Source: Sva-07 sp964592115 (GTDB taxonomy: Bacteria; Actinomycetota; Acidimicrobiia; Acidimicrobiales; Ilumatobacteraceae). From it: a stretch of DNA of 11,431 nt. The translations under genes and the position numbers were made by a program. Location: NCBI GenBank assembly GCA_964592115.1, contig CAZQCP010000099.1, forward strand, positions 1-11,431. Reading direction: 5' to 3'. Shown piece by piece: positions 6,675-11,431 of the stretch; the stretch's first letter is position 1, and each line of letters starts with the position of its first letter. Below the pieces are notes generated by a model. It saw only the letters and a program-made list of their open reading frames with translations. It searched no databases and was not told the DNA's origin.

Positions 6675-7045
6675 GTGGTCAACGCGCGCCGATCCCGGCT
6701 CGCAAGAGTCTTCCCTGCGGCGAGCGCGGCCAAGGCAATCAGACCGTCGTACACAGCACCGCCAGAGACTCCCTTGTCCGCCAGAACGGCAGGCGCGGAT
6801 CGGACCGACTTGGCGTCGAGGACTGCTGCCGGGTCGAACCGTTCGCGCAGCAATCGCACGGCGTCGTTCGCGTCGACGCGGGCGTCACCCGGCAGGCGCG
6901 TCAACACTGCGTACGTCTCGTGAAACGCGTGACCGGCAAGCGCAATAGATCGATCACCGACGAGCGAAACCACGCGACCGTGCTCCGCATGAGATGTCAC
7001 GAGCAACGGAATCGCAACGCTGGTGTCAACGAGCAGGTCCGTCAT
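6635..7045 (-). CDS. vapC: PIN-domain ribonuclease toxin (VapC type)
   Basis: This 136-residue protein has the length and pattern of VapC toxins, metal-dependent RNases that cut specific RNAs such as tRNA or rRNA when not held by their antitoxin. The four acidic positions of the PIN active site are all present: D7 in LLVDTSV, E43 in HETYAVLTRLP, D100 in AVYDGLIA and D118 in LASRDRRA. The protein therefore looks active. ATG 7045 overlaps the antitoxin stop by ATGA with no Shine-Dalgarno of its own, so toxin synthesis probably depends on translation of the antitoxin. The 3' end overlaps the convergent acetoacetate-CoA ligase gene by 40 bp. The target RNA cannot be told from the sequence. Confidence 0.9.
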   Translation of the reverse strand: MTDLLVDTSVAIPLLVTSHAEHGRVVSLVGDRSIALAGHAFHETYAVLTRLPGDARVDANDAVRLLRERFDPAAVLDAKSVRSAPAVLADKGVSGGAVYDGLIALAALAAGKTLASRDRRALTTYRLLGVPVEMLG

Positions 7046-7278
7046 CGACGGCCGGCATCGACGAGCGCAATGACGTCGTCGTCGGTGATCGGCGTCTCCG
7101 CGACGGCGACCAGTCGGCCGTCGCGCTCTGTGAGGCGAGCGGTGCGACTGACCGGAGCGACGTGCAAGCCATCGCCATACTCGCTGACATCGACCTTCGT
7201 CCCTGGCACCAGTCGCAACCGGTCACGGAGAGGCTTGGGCAGCACGATTCTGCCCACCTCGTCGACGGTCGCTTCCAC
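7042..7278 (-). CDS. vapB: AbrB/SpoVT-fold antitoxin (VapB type)
   Basis: This 78-residue protein starts with the swapped-hairpin DNA-binding domain of AbrB-type antitoxins. VEATVDEVGRIVLPKPLRDRL, followed by PGTKVDVSE and DGLHVAPV, covers residues 1-43. The C-terminal half (44-78, ending DDDVIALVDAGRR) would be the toxin-binding tail. In such pairs the antitoxin blocks the PIN ribonuclease and, alone or with it, represses their own promoter. I chose GTG 7278 because it places the conserved EATVDE at the very N-terminus as in relatives. The frame is open much further upstream, but only across the intergenic region and antisense to another gene. A TAGCGT ending about 7 nt before the GTG could be a -10 element of a leaderless message, which is uncertain. 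Confidence 0.8.
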   Translation of the reverse strand: MEATVDEVGRIVLPKPLRDRLRLVPGTKVDVSEYGDGLHVAPVSRTARLTERDGRLVAVAETPITDDDVIALVDAGRR

Positions 7279-7306
7279 AGGGAAGACGCTACCAGTTTGA
7301 TCCCAG

Positions 7307-7318
7307 ATCGAGCTCGAT
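7307..7318. promoter_or_regulatory. Perfect 12-bp palindrome upstream of vapBC, candidate operator
   Basis: ATCGAGCTCGAT is fully self-complementary and lies 29-40 bp before the antitoxin start, where a VapB or VapBC repressor would be expected to bind. No second copy is visible in the 89-bp gap (7279-7367). The role is inferred from position only. Confidence 0.35.
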
Positions 7319-7367
7319 GCGCCCGAAGCCACGTAGCCACACGCCAGAAACGGATCGTTGGGCGGAG

Positions 7368-8503
7368 TCAGCCGACGGGGAGGCCGAGGTGGCGGGCGAT
7401 GATCAGGCGCTGGATCTCGCTCGTGCCCTCGCCGATCTCGAGGATCTTCGCATCGCGGTAGAAGCGGGCGATCGGGTTCTCCTCGATGAAGCCCGATCCG
7501 CCGAACACCTGGGTGGCGACTCGGGTGGCGGTGACCGCTGCCTCGGTCGAGTAGAGCTTGGCGATCGCCGCCTCGCGTCCTAACGGTCGACCCTGGTCCT
7601 TCAGCGAGGCCGCGCGGTAGGTGAGGTTCGTCGCGTTCTCCACCGCCACGTCGACATCGGCGAGCGCGAACGCCACCGCCTGGTTGCGTCCGATCGGCCC
7701 GCCGAACGCCACCCGCTCCTTCGCATACTCGACCGCCATCTCCAAGCAGGCCCGGGCACAGCCGAGGGCGAGGGCGGAGATCGCCACCCTGCCGTCGTCG
7801 AGGATCGACAAGAAGTTGGCGAACCCCGCGCCGGGCGCGCCGAGCAGGTTGGCGTCGGGCACGCGGCAGCCGTCGAGCACGAGCCCGTGGGTGGCGCTGG
7901 CGTGCCAGCCGAGCTTGTCGTAGGCGGGCTCGACGATCAGGCCGGGTGTGCCGGCCTCGATCACGAACGCCGAGATGCCGTCGTCGGTGCGGGCGGTCAC
8001 GGTGACGATCGACGTGATGTCGGTGCCCGAGTTGGTGATGAACGCCTTCGACCCGTCGATCACCCAGTCGTCGCCGTCGCGGCGCGCCCTCGTACGAGTG
8101 GCGCCGGCGTCGCTGCCGGCGTCGGGCTCGGTCAGCCCGAACGCGCCGAGCGCCCGCCCGGCGACGAGGTCGGGCAGCCAGCGGCTGCGCTGGTCGTCGT
8201 TGCCGAACCGGAAGATCGGGTTGGCCCCCAAGCCGACGCCGGCCGACAGCGTGATCCCCATCGACTGGTCGATGCGGCCGATCTCCTCGATGGCGATGCA
8301 CAGCGACACGAAGTCACCGCCACCTCCGCCCCACTCCTCGGGGAACACGAGGCCGAACAGGCCGAGGTCGCCCATCTTGTGCACGACGTCGACGGGGAAG
8401 ACGTGCTCGCGATCCCAGCGTGCGGCGTGCGGCGCAATCTCCGACTCGGCGAAGGATCGCACCATCGATCGGAAGGCGTCGTGTTCGGGTGTCAGCTCGA
8501 AGG

Positions 8504-8507
<4 letters not shown>
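7368..8507 (-). CDS. Acyl-CoA dehydrogenase (short/branched-chain type) of a leucine-degradation-like operon
   Basis: This 379-residue FAD enzyme oxidises an acyl-CoA to the 2,3-enoyl-CoA and passes electrons to electron-transfer flavoprotein. The N-terminal helical domain (1-120) includes FPEEWGGGGGDF. The FAD-binding segment FGLTEPDAGSDAG spans 123-135, with WVIDGSKAFITN at 148-159. The C-terminal domain ends with KILEIGEGTSEIQRLIIARH. E360 in GEGTSE is at the usual catalytic-base position. Isovaleryl-CoA dehydrogenases carry their base in the earlier LDLER motif; here that site reads LDDGR with Gly239. The ATG overlaps the stop of the biotin carboxylase gene by ATGA. Gene order matches mycobacterial fadE19, which sits beside accA1-accD1, so isovaleryl-CoA or another short or branched acyl-CoA is a likely substrate, but the active site leaves this open. 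Confidence 0.9.
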
Positions 8508-10540
<2,033 letters not shown>

Positions 10541-10544
10541 CACG

Positions 10545-11431
10545 TCACATCCGGAACACGCCGTAGTTGACCGGCGCCAGCGGCGCCTGGCCGACCGCCT
10601 GCAACGCCAGCCCGAGCACCATGCGCGTCTGACCGGGTTCGATCACGCCGTCGTCCCACAGCCGCGCCGTCGAGAAGTACGGGTGCCCTTGCAGCTCGTA
10701 TTGCTCACGGATCGGGCGCTTGAACTCGTCCTCGTCGTCAGCGGACCACTCGCCACCGCGCCCTTCGATCTGGTCGCGGCGCACGGTGGCGAGCACCGAC
10801 GCCGCCTGTTCACCACCCATCACCGAGATGCGCGCGTTCGGCCACATCCACAAAAAGCGCGGCGAGTAGGCGCGACCACACATGCTGTAGTTGCCGGCAC
10901 CGTACGACCCCCCGATGACCACGGTCAGTTTCGGAACACGGGCGGTCGCCACCGCGTTGACCATCTTCGCTCCGTGCTTGGCGATGCCGCCGGCCTCGTA
11001 CTCGCGCCCCACCATGAAGCCGGTGATGTTCTGGAGGAACAGCAACGGGATCTTGCGGCGATCGCAGAGCTCGATGAAGTGCGCACCCTTCAACGCTGAC
11101 TCGGAGAACAGCACGCCGTTGTTGGCGACGATGCCGACCGGGTGCCCCCAGATGTGGGCGAACCCACACACGAGCGTGTCGCCGTAGAGCTCCTTGAACT
11201 CGTGGAAGCGACTGCCGTCGACGATCCGGGCGATCACCTCGCGCACGTCGTAGGGCGTGCGGGCGTCGGCGGGGATCACGCCGTGCAACGACGCCGGATC
11301 CACTACGGGTTCCACCACCGGCTGCACCTCCCACGGCGGCGCCGGCGGCATCGGCAACGTGGCGACGATCTGGCGAACGATCGCCAGCGCATGGCGGTCA
11401 TCGTCAGCGAGATGGTCGGTCACGCCCGACA
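10545..11431 (-). CDS. accD1: Acyl-CoA carboxylase beta subunit (carboxyltransferase), C-terminal part; 5' end outside window
   Basis: The frame is open to the window edge. The first visible full codons read SGVTDHLADDDRHALAIVRQ, an internal sequence of carboxyltransferase beta subunits, so the GTG at 11423 is an internal Val and not a start. About 295 residues are present of an expected 510-540. The crotonase-like C-terminal domain is visible: FHEFKELYGDTLVCGFAHIWG, then GHPVGIVANNG, FLQNITGFMVG, the oxyanion-hole glycine region GGSYGAGNYSMCGRAY, and MGGEQAASVLATV. FLQNITGFMVG and GNYSMCGRAY are characteristic of methylcrotonyl-CoA carboxylase beta subunits as opposed to propionyl-CoA ones. 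It would transfer the carboxyl from biotin to 3-methylcrotonyl-CoA. The stop is 4 bp before the alpha subunit ATG, so both are made from one message. Confidence 0.92.
   Translation of the reverse strand, partial: SGVTDHLADDDRHALAIVRQIVATLPMPPAPPWEVQPVVEPVVDPASLHGVIPADARTPYDVREVIARIVDGSRFHEFKELYGDTLVCGFAHIWGHPVGIVANNGVLFSESALKGAHFIELCDRRKIPLLFLQNITGFMVGREYEAGGIAKHGAKMVNAVATARVPKLTVVIGGSYGAGNYSMCGRAYSPRFLWMWPNARISVMGGEQAASVLATVRRDQIEGRGGEWSADDEDEFKRPIREQYELQGHPYFSTARLWDDGVIEPGQTRMVLGLALQAVGQAPLAPVNYGVFRM

Noticed and set aside
4814..7300. Very long plus-strand open frame (828 codons)
   Set aside because: It is an out-of-frame shadow of the acetoacetate-CoA ligase, continuing antisense to vapBC. 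Its product is Arg-rich and low in complexity, as expected for a wrong frame in G+C-rich DNA.

Overview
The window is G+C-rich DNA with strongly G/C-ending codons. It most resembles an actinobacterium (Actinomycetota), possibly Acidimicrobiia. This rests on the carboxylase/acyl-CoA dehydrogenase gene order, which matches mycobacterial accD1-accA1-fadE19, on sigma factor/membrane protein pairs of actinobacterial style, and on a VapBC pair. The taxon is inferred and was not tested by any search.

Left part (1-4534): a truncated gene ends at 62. It is followed by a mirror-symmetric block. A 102-bp palindromic repeat (69-170) leads into a sigma-70-family regulator (310-810), which overlaps by ATGA a large single-pass membrane protein with kelch-like repeats (807-2594). 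Facing it, 25 bp away, is a second pair on the minus strand: a sigma-70-family regulator (3836-4312) overlapping by 20 bp a single-pass membrane protein (2620-3855). A second, almost identical repeat (4353-4454) follows, then a tRNA-Arg(CCU) gene (4461-4534, minus). The repeats differ at one base in 102. Each arm folds as a hairpin on its own, so each unit looks like a BIME (two inverted REP hairpins plus a linker), probably spread by a transposase encoded elsewhere. Each repeat lies exactly 6 bp beyond the 3' end of the outer gene and upstream of the inner sigma gene. This two-signalling-pair block between repeats is the most unusual part of the window.

Right part (4611-11431): an acetoacetate-CoA ligase gene (4611-6674, plus) overlaps by 40 bp, tail to tail, a VapBC-type toxin-antitoxin pair (toxin 6635-7045, antitoxin 7042-7278, minus). 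Next comes a tight minus-strand operon read from the right edge: carboxyltransferase subunit (10545 to beyond 11431), biotin carboxylase/biotin carrier subunit (8504-10540) and acyl-CoA dehydrogenase (7368-8507).

The operon looks like the 3-methylcrotonyl-CoA carboxylase and dehydrogenase part of leucine breakdown, whose end products are acetyl-CoA and acetoacetate. The ligase would return acetoacetate to the CoA pool, so the two units make metabolic sense as neighbours although they are on opposite strands. The dehydrogenase, however, has its probable catalytic Glu at the common acyl-CoA dehydrogenase position and not at the isovaleryl-CoA dehydrogenase position, so its substrate is open.
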